A stretch of DNA of 9,865 nt from Pseudomonadota bacterium (GCA_023392205.1 JAEVZN010000572.1:1-9865), one strand, 5' to 3'; positions 1 through 7,294 are shown, counted from the stretch's first letter. The notes: generated from the letters alone by a model not told the origin. Numbers and translations are program-made.

Positions 1-813
1 GCGCCAGCCCGGACGGCTGAAGGAAATGGCGGTATTGGTCAGGACATCGCCGCCGACGATGAGTTTGCGTCCTTCGCTTTCCACGAGGATGGCCATATGT
101 CCCGGCGTATGTCCGGGCGTCGCGAGATAGCTCAGGCCGGGGGCGAGGCTGTCACCGTCCTTGCGGCGGTCGATCCGGTCTCCAAGCTGTTTCAGAATGC
201 GCGCCGACGCCATCGCCATGCCTTTCAGCGCATCGGGGACGCGACCGGGCGTATCCGGGTCGGTCCAGAAATCCCATTCCGCGGCGGAAATCACGTAGCG
301 GGCATTGGGAAAACGCAGATCGTCATCGAAATCGTCGATCGCTCCCCAGAGGTGATCGGCGTGACCGTGAGTGAAGACGACCTTGGTAATCGAGGCGGGA
401 TCGATCCCGGCCGCTTCCATATTCTCCTGTAGCTTGCCTGCGGTCTGCTGGAAGGTCGGGCCCGAGCCCGCATCGATCAGGATAGTCTCGTCACCGCTAC
501 GGATCAGCACCACATTCGTCTGCGACGGACTGCCCTGTTCGGGCAGGCCGTGCGCCTTGAACAATGCGGCGGCATCTTCGGGCGAGGTTTCCGGGAGCGA
601 AAAGGCGAGCGGGACGTTCAGCACGCCATCGCTGATCACCTTTGCCGTGACAGCACCGATCCTGTGCTCGGCCGGCGCCGTGGCCGCGGCGGAAAATCTG
701 CCGCCGCCCAGGGCGAACAGGCCCGCTGCGCCGAGCCCTGTCAGAAGGGCCCGGCGGTGGAGCGGAACGGAGAACGCACCCGGTGGCGCTTTGCTGCCTG
801 TGCGAAACATCAT
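1..813 (-). CDS. soxH: SoxH-like metallo-beta-lactamase-fold hydrolase, Tat-exported (3' end outside window)
   Basis: The 271 visible codons read open to the left edge, so the C-terminus is missing. The protein starts MMFRTGSKAPP and has a twin-arginine leader with HRRALLTG (about residues 19-26) and a hydrophobic stretch to about residue 38, so periplasmic location is inferred. Metallo-beta-lactamase metal ligands are visible: THGHADH (148-154), ATPGHTPGH (231-239) and GGD (254-256). The ATG at 813-811 shares one base with the soxF stop (TGATG). A second ATG follows directly at 810-808, and no good Shine-Dalgarno precedes either, so translation probably depends on coupling to soxF. Paracoccus sox clusters end in soxEFGH, where SoxH is a hydrolase of this fold that is not essential for thiosulfate oxidation. 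The fold is certain; the SoxH name rests on position, and the substrate is unknown. A quinoprotein-relay-type metallohydrolase is an alternative name. Confidence 0.85.
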   Translation of the reverse strand, partial: MMFRTGSKAPPGAFSVPLHRRALLTGLGAAGLFALGGGRFSAAATAPAEHRIGAVTAKVISDGVLNVPLAFSLPETSPEDAAALFKAHGLPEQGSPSQTNVVLIRSGDETILIDAGSGPTFQQTAGKLQENMEAAGIDPASITKVVFTHGHADHLWGAIDDFDDDLRFPNARYVISAAEWDFWTDPDTPGRVPDALKGMAMASARILKQLGDRIDRRKDGDSLAPGLSYLATPGHTPGHMAILVESEGRKLIVGGDVLTNTAISFSRPGWR

Positions 814-2081
814 CACGTAAAGATGTCGGCGATGATGCCTTTGTACCAGCCCATATTCTCTTCCTGCGTCTGCCGCCGCAGGTCTGCATCCTCACCGGTC
901 TTGGAGATGAAGGTCTCCACAGCCGCGATCTTGCCGTCCTTTGGCTCGTAACGTCCGCCGACTTTCACGGTGTCGTCGGTCTCGATCAGGCTCCAGCAGG
1001 TGTTGGTATAGCGGGCCGGGAAGGTCTGCGCCTTGGCGAGTTCGCCACGGATCATCATTGCCGCGACCTTGGCCTGGCTGTTGGCGGAGAAGCCGGATTT
1101 TGGCATGTCGCCGGCGATCGAAGCATCGCCGATCACGTAGATATTGGCGTCGGAGGCGGACTGCATCGATTCCGGCTTGATCGGGCAGAAGCCGGTTTGG
1201 TTGGCAAGCTCGGCATCGCGCGCGATCTTGCCGGCCATCTGGGCTGGAATGACATTGATGAGTTGCGCCTTGTAATCGGCGAGGTCGGTCTTGACGGTCA
1301 TGGTGCCGGCATCGACGCCCTTGATGCCGCCATGCATTTTCTGGCTCTGCCATTCGATCATGCCGGGATAATGCTTTTCCCAGCCTTCCATGAACAAGGC
1401 CTGCTTGGAGAAGTTTTCCTTCGGATCGAGGATCACGATGCGTGATTTGGTGTGGCCCTTGCCCTTGAGCACATGCGCCATCATCGATGCGCGCTCATAG
1501 GGCCCAGGCGGGCAGCGGAACGGGTTGGGTGGCGCGATCATCACGATCTGCGCGCCATCTTCCAGGGCGTCAAGCTGCTTCTTGAGGAGTACGGTCTGCG
1601 GGCCGGCCTTCCATGCATGCGGCAGCTTTTCGCTGACCGCTTCCGAATAGCCCGGCACGGAATCGAACTTGATGTCGATGCCGGGTGCGATCACCAGCCG
1701 GTCATAGGGAAGGGTGACGCCGCCTGCCAGCCTTACGGTGCGGCTGTTACGGTTGACCGAGGCCGCAGGCTCGTGAACCAAGTTTACGCCGTATTTGGCG
1801 AGGCCGGAATAGGAATGCGTAATGGTATCGAGCGGACGAAAACCGCCGAGAAAGAGATTGGAGTGGAAGCAGGTCACAAATTCCTTGGCCGGCTCGACCA
1901 GCGTCACATGGATGGCGCCGCCACCGTCGCGCGCGACATATTTCGCGACAGTTGCGCCGCCCGGCCCGCCGCCGACCACGACGACGCGCGGTTTGGCCTG
2001 TGCGATGGCGGGAGCGGATAACCCTGCCGCCGCAGCGAGTGCCGTGGCGCCTCCGATAAACTGACGACGATTGCTCTTCAT
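813..2081 (-). CDS. soxF: Flavocytochrome c sulfide dehydrogenase, flavoprotein subunit SoxF/FccB
   Basis: This 422-residue protein is the FAD subunit of periplasmic flavocytochrome c, which oxidises sulfide and passes electrons to a cytochrome c partner, here presumably the adjacent SoxE. A Tat leader (NRRQFIGG, residues 4-11, cleavage near AIAQA) precedes the dinucleotide-binding motif VVVVGGGPGGATVAKYV (33-49). Cys71 in EFVTCFHSN matches the cysteine that holds FAD covalently in FccB. Cys190 (FRCPPGPYERA) and Cys299 (GFCPI) match the redox-active disulfide pair of the family. VIGDASIAGDMPKSGFSANSQAKVA (316-340) is the second FAD-binding segment, and the C-terminal part has the family ending (NTCWSLI, GWYKGIIADIF). 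The length is normal for FccB/SoxF. The start overlaps the soxE stop as ATGA and has a strong ribosome-binding site (AGGGAGGGAAG at 2094-2084). The equivalences to FccB residues are from memory of the family. Confidence 0.95.
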   Translation of the reverse strand: MKSNRRQFIGGATALAAAAGLSAPAIAQAKPRVVVVGGGPGGATVAKYVARDGGGAIHVTLVEPAKEFVTCFHSNLFLGGFRPLDTITHSYSGLAKYGVNLVHEPAASVNRNSRTVRLAGGVTLPYDRLVIAPGIDIKFDSVPGYSEAVSEKLPHAWKAGPQTVLLKKQLDALEDGAQIVMIAPPNPFRCPPGPYERASMMAHVLKGKGHTKSRIVILDPKENFSKQALFMEGWEKHYPGMIEWQSQKMHGGIKGVDAGTMTVKTDLADYKAQLINVIPAQMAGKIARDAELANQTGFCPIKPESMQSASDANIYVIGDASIAGDMPKSGFSANSQAKVAAMMIRGELAKAQTFPARYTNTCWSLIETDDTVKVGGRYEPKDGKIAAVETFISKTGEDADLRRQTQEENMGWYKGIIADIFT

Positions 2082-2467
2082 GACTTCCCTCCCTGTTGCG
2101 CCGGTGGCTCTGCGGCCTTCAGGCTTCCGAAATAGGCAGCCAGAGCGGCGATTTCTTCTTGTGACAAGCGGCCGGCGATTGTCTGCATGACCGCGTGATC
2201 ACGGTTCTTGTTCTTATACTCGTTCATGATCTGCACAAAGGACTCTACCGGCCATCCGACGATGGGCGGAATGCCATCGAAGCGGCCGGACAATTGATGG
2301 CAGGTCACGCATTCCGACGACAGATATTGTCCGAAAGCCAGGTCGCCGGATGCCCGCAACGGTGTCGCAGCCATCGCCGCGAGAATGGCCACGACAATGC
2401 CCGAGGCAAACCCCGCGGCCACAAGCCGGGCCGGAGCAGGTGACACCGCATGATGGGCGATCTGCAT
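2078..2467 (-). CDS. soxE: Monoheme c-type cytochrome, SoxE/FccA-like partner of SoxF
   Basis: This 129-residue protein has an N-terminal hydrophobic signal segment (about residues 12-36, ending PLRAS) and one class I cytochrome c domain. The heme motif is CVTCH (53-57), and the likely axial methionine is Met94 in HAVMQTIAG. The GIPPIVGWPVESFVQIMNEYK stretch is typical of the small cytochromes paired with SoxF/FccB. Its probable role is to take electrons from SoxF during sulfide oxidation in the periplasm. The frame stays open up to 2566, but that part overlaps soxD and reads as arginine-rich nonsense. The start at 2467 gives a proper leader and overlaps the soxD stop by one base (TGATG). Only a weak AAGG precedes it, so coupling to soxD is likely. 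Paracoccus SoxE is a diheme protein, so this one is shorter. An alternative reading, a detached second heme domain of SoxD, is less likely because it has its own leader. Confidence 0.88.
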   Translation of the reverse strand: MQIAHHAVSPAPARLVAAGFASGIVVAILAAMAATPLRASGDLAFGQYLSSECVTCHQLSGRFDGIPPIVGWPVESFVQIMNEYKNKNRDHAVMQTIAGRLSQEEIAALAAYFGSLKAAEPPAQQGGKS

Positions 2468-3207
2468 CAGTCGGCCTTGGGCGCTTCGCCGGGCTCCGGG
2501 GTTACGTCGATGGCGCGGGCGCGTCCGATGACTTCCGGCTTGCCAGACGCGCAATTGCTCATACACGGATTTTTCTGCCAGAAATGCTGCTCTGCGGTTT
2601 CACGGTCATCATCGAAAAAGTTGGCCTCGTTGGGAAGCCGGATTGTTCTAAAATTCTTGTCACTGAGCTCAAAATCTTCTGTTTTGATGATGTCATTTAG
2701 ATAAAGGACGTAGGCCGTGATGGCGTAGAGTTCGTCGTTGGTCAGGGTCTGCGCCGCCCCGAACGGCATCGCGCGGCGGGTATAGTCGATCAGTGTCGAG
2801 GCATAGGGCCAGTAGGAGCCGACGGATTTCACCGGATCGTGCGTCGCGAGCGACCCCTCGCCGCCGGACAGGATCGGCCAGCGCCCGGCACTTTCTCCGA
2901 ACTCGCCATGACAGGCCGCGCAGCGCTCTACATAGAGCGGTTCGCCGTCACTGACCGTGCCCTTGCCGACCGGCAGGCCATGGCCGTCCGGGCGAATGTC
3001 GATGTCCCAGCCGGCAATTTCTTCAGGCGTCGCCGCCCTGCCGATATCGAGCCTGGCGGGCGCGGCTTTCGGCGCCGCAGCGTGGCCCTGCATCGGCGTG
3101 GCGGCTTCGGATTTCGGGGCTGACTGTGCCGCAGGCGTGGCAAACAGCAGCGCGATCAGGCATCCCGCCAGCGCGGCCGCGCGGCGGAGATCAGGAAATC
3201 TCGACAT
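2467..3207 (-). CDS. soxD: Sulfur (sulfite) dehydrogenase cytochrome c subunit SoxD, short monoheme form
   Basis: This 246-residue cytochrome is the electron-accepting subunit of the SoxCD sulfur dehydrogenase. A Sec-type leader (RRAAALAGCLIALLFATPAAQSA, about residues 8-30) is followed by an Ala/Pro-rich linker, the typical SoxD entry DGHGLPVGKGTVSDGEPLY (74-92), the heme site CAACH (96-100) and a likely Met147 ligand in RRAMPFG. The tail has CMSNC (215-219) and GRARAIDVTPE (228-238), which many SoxD proteins carry between their two halves. Diheme SoxD proteins such as that of Paracoccus are much longer and have a second heme domain; here the protein stops after that tail. The frame extends upstream to 3315 but only across soxC. 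The ATG at 3207 has a leader right behind it and a ribosome-binding site (GAGGTGG at 3217-3211), and it overlaps soxC by 17 bases. Confidence 0.92.
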   Translation of the reverse strand: MSRFPDLRRAAALAGCLIALLFATPAAQSAPKSEAATPMQGHAAAPKAAPARLDIGRAATPEEIAGWDIDIRPDGHGLPVGKGTVSDGEPLYVERCAACHGEFGESAGRWPILSGGEGSLATHDPVKSVGSYWPYASTLIDYTRRAMPFGAAQTLTNDELYAITAYVLYLNDIIKTEDFELSDKNFRTIRLPNEANFFDDDRETAEQHFWQKNPCMSNCASGKPEVIGRARAIDVTPEPGEAPKAD

Positions 3208-4489
3208 TTTCCACCTCGCCGTTCTTGTGCAACTGCCAGGTCTGGATTCCGTTATTGTGATAGATGGAATTGACCCCGCGTACCTTGCGCAAATCGGTCT
3301 TGGTCGGCTGCACATAGCCGGTCTCGTCCATGGCGCGCGATTGCAGCATCAGTTCGCCGCCATCCCAGTCGAATTCGTAATAGAAGCGGGTGAGGGCCTT
3401 GTCCCAGACCGGACCGTCCAGTTTCGCATGGCGCCAGTTGCGTCCGCCATCGAGCGACACATCGACCCGTTCGATCTTGCCGCGGCCAGACCAGGCGAGG
3501 CCTGACAACACTGTGAAACCGGATTTGTGATTGACCGGCGCCTGCGGAGACGGGCTCGTGATGACAGACTTAGCGTCCATCACATAGGTGAAGCGGCGGG
3601 CTTTGCCGTTCTCAAGCAGGTCGGTGTATTTCGACGTTTCCTCGCGGTGATGCCATGGCTGGTCGCCGACTTCGATGCGGCGCAGCCATTTCACCCACAT
3701 ATTGGCTTCCCAGCCGGGAATGACGGCGCGGACCGGGTAGCCGTTTTCGGGATAGAGCATTTCGCCATTCATGCGATAGGCGATCAGCACATCGTCGAGC
3801 GCCTTTTGCAGCGGCAGGGACCGGGTCATGGCTGCGGAATCGGCGCCTTCCAGGAGCAGCCATTTCGCATTCGTCCGCACGCCGGCTTCTTCCAGCAGCG
3901 TGCGCAGCGGCACGCCGGTATACATCACGCAATGCACCATGCCGTGCGTGTACTGGCATCCGTTCAATTGGGCGCCGCGCCATTCCATCCCGGAATTGGC
4001 CGCGCATTCGCAGAAATAGGGGCGGTTTACCCGCGGCATCCGCTTGATGTCATCGAGGGTGAAGATCAGCGGCTTGTCCACCAGCCCATGCAGCATCAGG
4101 CGATAATCGGCCGGATCGAGTTCGGCGATGCCGGAATGATGCCGCTCGAAGCATAATCCGTTCGGCGTGATCATCCCGTCGAGTGCGTGCAGCGGGGTGA
4201 AGCTGACAGAGCTTTGACGCGACGCCGTGAGCCATTCCACATCACGGCGGATGACCCCCGCTTCGTGGGTTGAGGGTGAGCCATAGGCCCGTTCGGCCAC
4301 GCCGGTGCCGAGCGATTGCGACCAGGCCGGTACGTTGGGCGGCAGGTTTTCAGGATTTCCCGAAGGCGGCATGGCCCGCGCCGTTCCGGACGCAAGACCT
4401 GCGGATGCGAGCGCGCCGCCGGCGGCCAGTCCGCCACGCAGAAAGCCGCGCCGCGAGGTTGCGGAGAGCCATGGAAGCTTGCGGTTCAT
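3191..4489 (-). CDS. soxC: Sulfur (sulfite) dehydrogenase molybdenum subunit SoxC
   Basis: This 432-residue protein belongs to the sulfite oxidase family. With SoxD it oxidises the sulfane sulfur left on SoxY after SoxB has acted, in a multi-electron reaction that commits the pathway to sulfate. The Tat leader is clear (SRRGFLRGGLAAGGALASAGLASGTARA, residues 12-39), as expected for a cofactor-loaded periplasmic molybdoenzyme. The molybdopterin domain covers about 90-310. Cys162 in YFCECAANSGMEW is the expected molybdenum ligand, and YPVRAVIPGWEANMWVKWL (251-269) is the typical substrate-pocket stretch. A C-terminal Mo-co oxidoreductase dimerisation domain follows (about 315-425, with VDVSLDGGRNWRHAKL). 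The length is normal. AGGAGA lies just before the ATG. The gene is separated from soxB by 93 bases, and soxD starts before it ends. Confidence 0.96.
   Translation of the reverse strand: MNRKLPWLSATSRRGFLRGGLAAGGALASAGLASGTARAMPPSGNPENLPPNVPAWSQSLGTGVAERAYGSPSTHEAGVIRRDVEWLTASRQSSVSFTPLHALDGMITPNGLCFERHHSGIAELDPADYRLMLHGLVDKPLIFTLDDIKRMPRVNRPYFCECAANSGMEWRGAQLNGCQYTHGMVHCVMYTGVPLRTLLEEAGVRTNAKWLLLEGADSAAMTRSLPLQKALDDVLIAYRMNGEMLYPENGYPVRAVIPGWEANMWVKWLRRIEVGDQPWHHREETSKYTDLLENGKARRFTYVMDAKSVITSPSPQAPVNHKSGFTVLSGLAWSGRGKIERVDVSLDGGRNWRHAKLDGPVWDKALTRFYYEFDWDGGELMLQSRAMDETGYVQPTKTDLRKVRGVNSIYHNNGIQTWQLHKNGEVENVEIS
3211..3217 (-). promoter_or_regulatory. Ribosome-binding site fixing the soxD start
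   Basis: On the minus strand GAGGTGG lies three bases upstream of the ATG at 3207 (five if only GAGGT is counted). It sits inside the 3' end of soxC. It decides for this ATG over the far-upstream in-frame ATG at 3315. Confidence 0.7.
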
Positions 4490-4582
4490 CGCCTGTCTCC
4501 TCGGGGTCTCGTCTTCATCGATGCGTATATGTGCATATGTTTGCCCAAAATTTTTTACCGCTTCAGCCGCGCGCGCAGGCCC
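4490..4582. promoter_or_regulatory. soxB-soxC spacer with AT-rich island and small palindrome
   Basis: This is the only sizeable gap downstream of soxB. Positions 4521-4560 are strikingly AT-rich for this locus. They contain the inverted repeat ATATG-TG-CATAT (4527-4538) and the palindrome AAAATTTT (4547-4554). The position suits an internal promoter or operator for soxCDEF. I could not find a -35/-10 pair with good spacing (the best is TTGGGC at 4548-4543 with TATACG at 4529-4524, only 13 bases apart), so this is only a candidate. Confidence 0.3.
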
Positions 4583-4592
4583 TCAGCCTGCG
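4574..4592 (-). repeat. Perfect hairpin over the soxB stop codon
   Basis: CGCAGGC (4574-4580) and GCCTGCG (4586-4592) form a perfect 7-bp stem with a 5-base loop that holds the soxB stop codon (4585-4583). No T-run follows directly on the minus strand; the first TTTT is more than 20 bases on. It is therefore not a standard intrinsic terminator. It could mark an RNA 3' end or a processing point, or be chance in GC-rich sequence. Confidence 0.4.
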
Positions 4593-6265
4593 ACAACGCG
4601 CACATTCTGCAATTCCTTCGGCGCGACGACCTTCTTCTTGCGGATATGGGCCATGACCACATCCCAGATCGGCGGGCCTTCGGTCCCTTCGTTGACGCTG
4701 GCCCAGCCGGCGACCGTGTAGTCGCGATCGGCCTCGACCGGCTTGCCGGTGCGCAGGAGCGTCAGATCGGAAATGCGCTGGCCGCCCGGTTTCTCGATGT
4801 CGATCGCGTAAGAGAGACCGCCCACCCGCACCATGTCGCCGCCCTGCTGGTAATAGGGATCCGGATGGAAAAGGTTTTCGGCCACGTCTTCGAGAACCTC
4901 CTTCAGACGCGCGCCATTCATCGGCATCCGGTAGGCATTCGGATAGGTGATGGCCGTGGCATTGTAGATGTCCTCGGGCGTGATGTCCTGGCCGGGCAGG
5001 AGGGAGGCGCCCCAGCGGAAGCCGGGCGACAGCGCGACCTCGGCGTCGCGCTCCGACAGCAATGCATCGCAGATGACGTCATCCAGCGTGCCGTTGAAAT
5101 TTCCGCGGCGATAGAGAAGCGTCTCGGTGCGGCCGATCGGTTCGAGCAGCATCTTTTCGTGCGGCGCGCGAATCTCTTCGATTTTCTTGGCCATTTCGGG
5201 ATCGGACGCGATCACATCGGAGAAGACCGGGATCAGCTTGTAGCGATGACCCTTCACCTCGCCATCGCGCACATCGAGATCGAGCCGCGACACGAACTTG
5301 CCGTGACTGCCCGAAGCGACCAGCAACGTCTTGCCGACCCGCACGACATCGGGAAGCGCGTCATGTGTATGCGCGGTCAGGATGACATCGATGCCGTCAA
5401 CGCGCCCGGCGAGTTTGCGGTCGACATCGAAGCCGTTATGCGACAGCAGCACGACCAGTTGCGCACCCTTTTTGCGCACCTCTTCGACCTGCGCGCGCAA
5501 ATCGTCCTCGCGGATGCCGAAGGACCAGGTCGGAATCATCCAGCGCGGATTGGCGATAGGCGTGTAGGGGAAGGCCTGTCCGATCACCGCGATCTGCACG
5601 CCGCCACGTTCGAACATCTGATAGGGCTTGAAAGCAGGCTCGTTCCATTCCGTGTCGCGGACATTCTGCGCCAGGAAAGGACAACCGAGCTTCTCGACGA
5701 TCTCCTGCACGCGCTTGGTGCCGAGCGTGAATTCCCAATGGCCGACCATGGCGTCCGGTTTCAGGAGCGCCATGCAATCGATCATGTCTTGGCCCTTGCT
5801 CTCAAGGGCGGTGAAGCTGTTCTGCCAGGTATCGCCACCGTCCAGCAGCAGCATCCTGTCATCGCGCTCTGCGCGGATCGCCTTGATGACGGTTGCCACC
5901 CTGTCCAGACCGCCGAAGCGTCCATAGGTCTTGGCCAATGCCGCGAAGTCGACATAGGTCAGGGCATGCGCCTGCGGCGACCCGGCCGGGATGTTGTAAT
6001 AATCCAGCAGCGCCTTGCCGGTGATATGCGGGACTAGGCCTTTGGATTCGCCGGTGCCGAGATTGATCGAGGGTTCGCGGAAATAGACCGGCCGCAATTG
6101 CGCGTGGATGTCGGTAATATGCACAAGCGTGACATTGCCCATCGGCTCGAAGGCCAGAAGGTCCGCCTGTGTCAGACGCTGCTGGGCGAAGGCGCTTGTC
6201 CAGCCTGCGGGAACGATGGCTGCCGTGGCAAGGGCCAGCTGAACGAAATCGCGCCTCGAAATCAT
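4583..6265 (-). CDS. soxB: Thiosulfohydrolase SoxB (dimanganese 5'-nucleotidase family)
   Basis: SoxB hydrolyses the terminal sulfone group from the cysteine-bound S-thiosulfonate on SoxY and releases sulfate in the periplasm. The 560-residue length is normal. A Tat leader opens the protein (ISRRDFVQLALATAAIVPAG, residues 2-21, cleavage after SAFAQ). The metallophosphoesterase-type metal-site motifs appear in order: VHITDIHAQ (48-56), LLLDGGDTWQ (139-148), MVGHWEFT (173-180), LLSHNGFD (273-280) and LTAHTHDALP (296-305). The C-terminal 5'-nucleotidase domain (about 375-555) includes YPNAYRMPMNGARLKEVLED and GGDMVRVGGLSY. The start has GAGAGA six bases upstream. A 97-base gap with a large hairpin separates it from soxZ. 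A long plus-strand open frame over the gene (4316-6037) is a GC-bias shadow. Confidence 0.97.
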   Translation of the reverse strand: MISRRDFVQLALATAAIVPAGWTSAFAQQRLTQADLLAFEPMGNVTLVHITDIHAQLRPVYFREPSINLGTGESKGLVPHITGKALLDYYNIPAGSPQAHALTYVDFAALAKTYGRFGGLDRVATVIKAIRAERDDRMLLLDGGDTWQNSFTALESKGQDMIDCMALLKPDAMVGHWEFTLGTKRVQEIVEKLGCPFLAQNVRDTEWNEPAFKPYQMFERGGVQIAVIGQAFPYTPIANPRWMIPTWSFGIREDDLRAQVEEVRKKGAQLVVLLSHNGFDVDRKLAGRVDGIDVILTAHTHDALPDVVRVGKTLLVASGSHGKFVSRLDLDVRDGEVKGHRYKLIPVFSDVIASDPEMAKKIEEIRAPHEKMLLEPIGRTETLLYRRGNFNGTLDDVICDALLSERDAEVALSPGFRWGASLLPGQDITPEDIYNATAITYPNAYRMPMNGARLKEVLEDVAENLFHPDPYYQQGGDMVRVGGLSYAIDIEKPGGQRISDLTLLRTGKPVEADRDYTVAGWASVNEGTEGPPIWDVVMAHIRKKKVVAPKELQNVRVVAG

Positions 6266-6304
6266 GTCGTTCTCTCAATATGGCGCACGGCTGGGCGTGA
6301 CGCA

Positions 6305-6359
6305 TCTTGGGAGAGGTGCGCCCGCCGCGGACATAAGGCAGGCGCACACATCCCCAAGA
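6305..6359 (-). repeat. Long imperfect hairpin in the soxZ-soxB gap
   Basis: Two separate 7-bp arms pair perfectly: TCTTGGG (6305-6311) with CCCAAGA (6353-6359), and GTGCGCC (6316-6322) with GGCGCAC (6341-6347). A 4x5 internal loop separates them. A further GCC/GGC pair (6324-6326 with 6337-6339) lengthens the inner stem. In the minus-strand transcript the structure begins three bases after the soxZ stop codon. No T-run follows, so it looks more like an RNA-stabilising, processing or attenuating hairpin than a strong terminator. Confidence 0.6.
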
Positions 6360-6362
6360 AAC

Positions 6363-6695
6363 TCAGCTTACCTTGATGCTGTCTTCCCCGACGATCTTGC
6401 TGCCGTCGTCGTCGATCCAGGTCAGCACGACGGGACCGGATTCGGTCGCCTTGAACTTGAACTGGATATAGGGATTGGCAGAGATGGCCGGCTCGAAATC
6501 GGCCGAGAAGACTTCCTTGCCGTTCACCGTCGCGGTGAACTTGTTGAGGATCTTGCGCGGGATCACCTTTCCGTCGCTGGACTTGCGCTGGCCGGTTTCC
6601 ATGATGTGCGAAACCAGAGCCTTCACCTCGACGATATCGCCTTGCTTGGCTTCTTTTCTGTCGAGCTTGATACGGGGGCGGGGAGCGGTAGCCAT
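6363..6695 (-). CDS. soxZ: Sulfur-carrier complex subunit SoxZ
   Basis: This 110-residue all-beta protein is the partner of SoxY. SoxYZ carries the pathway intermediates covalently on the SoxY tail, and SoxZ helps present the complex to SoxAX, SoxB and SoxCD. The sequence matches the family throughout: PRPRIKLDRKEAKQGDIVEVKALVSHIMETGQR at the N-terminus, then IPRKILNKFTATVNGKEVFSADF, IQFKFKATESGPVVLTWIDDDGS and the ending EDSIKVS. There is no signal peptide and no cysteine. This is normal for SoxZ, which is thought to be exported by Tat as a passenger on SoxY. A good ribosome-binding site (AGGAG, six bases before the ATG) is present. It lies 46 bases after soxY and certainly in the same unit. 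Confidence 0.97.
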   Translation of the reverse strand: MATAPRPRIKLDRKEAKQGDIVEVKALVSHIMETGQRKSSDGKVIPRKILNKFTATVNGKEVFSADFEPAISANPYIQFKFKATESGPVVLTWIDDDGSKIVGEDSIKVS

Positions 6696-6741
6696 TTTTA
6701 ACTCCTGGATGTGCGATGCGATGGACCGGTCGTGAGGGGCG

Positions 6742-7200
6742 TCAGCCGCCGCATCCGCCGATGGTCACGCGGACCTGTTTGCTGGCCGTATAGAACTTGC
6801 CGTCGCTGGTCTTTGCGATCGCGACGATGTTCTGGGTGTTGGCGAGCCGGATGCGCGTATTGGCTTCGGCGACACCGCTCAGCGGCGTGAAATGAAAGGG
6901 CGCGATGCCCGCACGCGGATTGCCGTCCGCCAGCAGGATCACTTCGCTGACATAATCCTTTTCGGTCATCGGGCTTTCGACGGTCACGGTGACCGGCACG
7001 GTATTGCCGTTCTCGGCGATCTCCGGAAGATCGAGCTTGATCATGCCCTCGACGGGCTTTGCCCCGCCGGTGAATTTCTTGCTCATCTCTTCGAGATCGT
7101 TGGCCGCAAACGCAGGTGTGATCCCTGTGCCGAAAGCCGCGAAAGCTGCCAGGGCTGCACTCGCGGTCAAGGCCTGTCTGCGAGTCATGAATGCGTTCAT
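6742..7200 (-). CDS. soxY: Sulfur-carrier protein SoxY, with GGCGG swinging arm
   Basis: SoxY is the central carrier of the Sox pathway: thiosulfate is attached by SoxAX to its C-terminal cysteine and processed there. This 152-residue protein ends in IGGCGG, with Cys150 the carrier residue. A Tat leader (TRRQALTASAALAAFAAFGTGITPAFA, residues 6-32) precedes the beta-sandwich domain, with family stretches KLDLPEIAENGNTVPVTVTVESPM (55-78) and LADGNPRAGIAPFHFTP (90-106). The ATG at 7200 is chosen because AGGAGAGGA precedes it by four bases. The in-frame ATG at 7239 would put 13 unrelated residues before the leader, and that ribosome-binding site would be inside the gene. It is the first gene of the leftward unit and faces soxA across 395 bases. 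Confidence 0.96.
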   Translation of the reverse strand: MNAFMTRRQALTASAALAAFAAFGTGITPAFAANDLEEMSKKFTGGAKPVEGMIKLDLPEIAENGNTVPVTVTVESPMTEKDYVSEVILLADGNPRAGIAPFHFTPLSGVAEANTRIRLANTQNIVAIAKTSDGKFYTASKQVRVTIGGCGG

Positions 7201-7294
7201 TTCGTCCTCTCCTGAAACCGGATGCCCATACGTAGCCAATACTGGGCAATGTTCAACTCACACCGGAAGAGGAATCGACAGCATGCCTTCTGCT

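Noticed and set aside
783..2021. Long plus-strand open frames opposite soxF (220 and 189 residues)
   Set aside because: They are mirror frames of a well-supported gene, with no ribosome-binding site or protein-like features.
2468..2566. Upstream ATG at 2566 as the soxE start
   Set aside because: The extra 33 residues are Arg-rich and lie over soxD; the ATG at 2467 gives a normal leader.
3208..3315. Upstream ATG at 3315 as the soxD start
   Set aside because: It lies within soxC and yields nonsense before the real signal peptide; the ATG at 3207 has its own ribosome-binding site.
4574..4592. Reading the hairpin at the soxB stop as an intrinsic terminator
   Set aside because: No T-run follows the stem on the minus strand within a usable distance, and soxC follows in the same direction.
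4316..6037. 573-residue open frame on the plus strand opposite soxB and soxC
   Set aside because: It is antisense to soxB, which has complete family motifs; the translation is rich in Arg, His and Asp as expected of a mirror frame in GC-rich DNA, and shows no recognisable domain or start signal.
7201..7239. Upstream ATG at 7239 as the soxY start
   Set aside because: The added residues do not belong to a Tat leader, and the strong AGGAGAGGA lies right before the ATG at 7200.
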